Shown piece by piece: positions 5,738-5,764 of a stretch of DNA of 5,764 nucleotides. The DNA is from Treponema sp. (GTDB lineage: Bacteria > Spirochaetota > Spirochaetia > Treponematales > Treponemataceae). The stretch is from contig JAEDDW010000102.1 of NCBI GenBank assembly GCA_016293645.1, forward strand, positions 1-5,764, given 5' to 3'. How positions within the stretch are numbered: the first letter of the stretch is position 1; each line of letters opens with the position of its first letter. The position numbers were made by a program, and so were the translations under genes. Below the pieces are notes generated by a model. That model searched no databases. It was given only the letters and a program-made list of their open reading frames with translations, and was not told the origin of the DNA.

Positions 5738-5764
5738 AAGGAAAAGACCGGCTGTTCGATCCCG

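Noticed and set aside
5741..5764. GGCTGTTCGATCCCG at the right edge resembles part of a tRNA T-arm, and the minus-strand reading could be the 3' end of another gene (stop TGA at 5718-5716).
   Set aside because: The bases flanking TTCGATC cannot pair into a 5-bp T-stem, and only about 15 codons of an upstream frame are visible, with no recognisable motif.

Overview
The window reads as ordinary chromosomal bacterial DNA of low-to-moderate GC, with compact gene spacing and no mobile elements, CRISPR arrays or rRNA. The gene style suggests a Treponema-like, possibly gut or rumen, spirochaete, or failing that an anaerobic Clostridia-type bacterium. The clues are a short type I glutamine synthetase followed by an ANTAR regulator, and membrane-bound HD-GYP signalling with an outward-facing sensor domain. 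This placement is an inference from gene content, not from a marker gene.

Layout. At the left edge is a minus-strand tRNA-Asp(GUC) with a near-perfect promoter. It is divergent from a plus-strand AEC-family (auxin efflux carrier/malonate-type) permease whose TATAAT box lies only 6 nt before its ATG, so the message may be leaderless. Next come glnA (394 aa, short form without the usual C-terminal tail) and, 11 nt downstream, a receiver-ANTAR protein. These two form a likely nitrogen-assimilation operon. On the minus strand, converging on this operon with only 16 nt between, is a two-gene operon. Its promoter-proximal gene encodes a six-helix membrane protein with an AgrC/GHKL-like cytoplasmic part that has lost the phospho-acceptor histidine and the glycine-rich ATP-lid motif. 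The second gene encodes an intact HD-GYP c-di-GMP phosphodiesterase with an extracytoplasmic sensor domain of about 200 residues that looks CBM2-like.

How the genes may work together. GlnA makes glutamine, and the ANTAR protein probably adjusts expression of glnA or other nitrogen genes by RNA-level antitermination. The minus-strand pair looks like a signalling module in which a pseudo-histidine-kinase membrane sensor and a surface-sensing HD-GYP enzyme lower c-di-GMP in response to an outside cue, possibly a polysaccharide. That pair is the most unusual content of the window. No gap between genes exceeds 300 bases.
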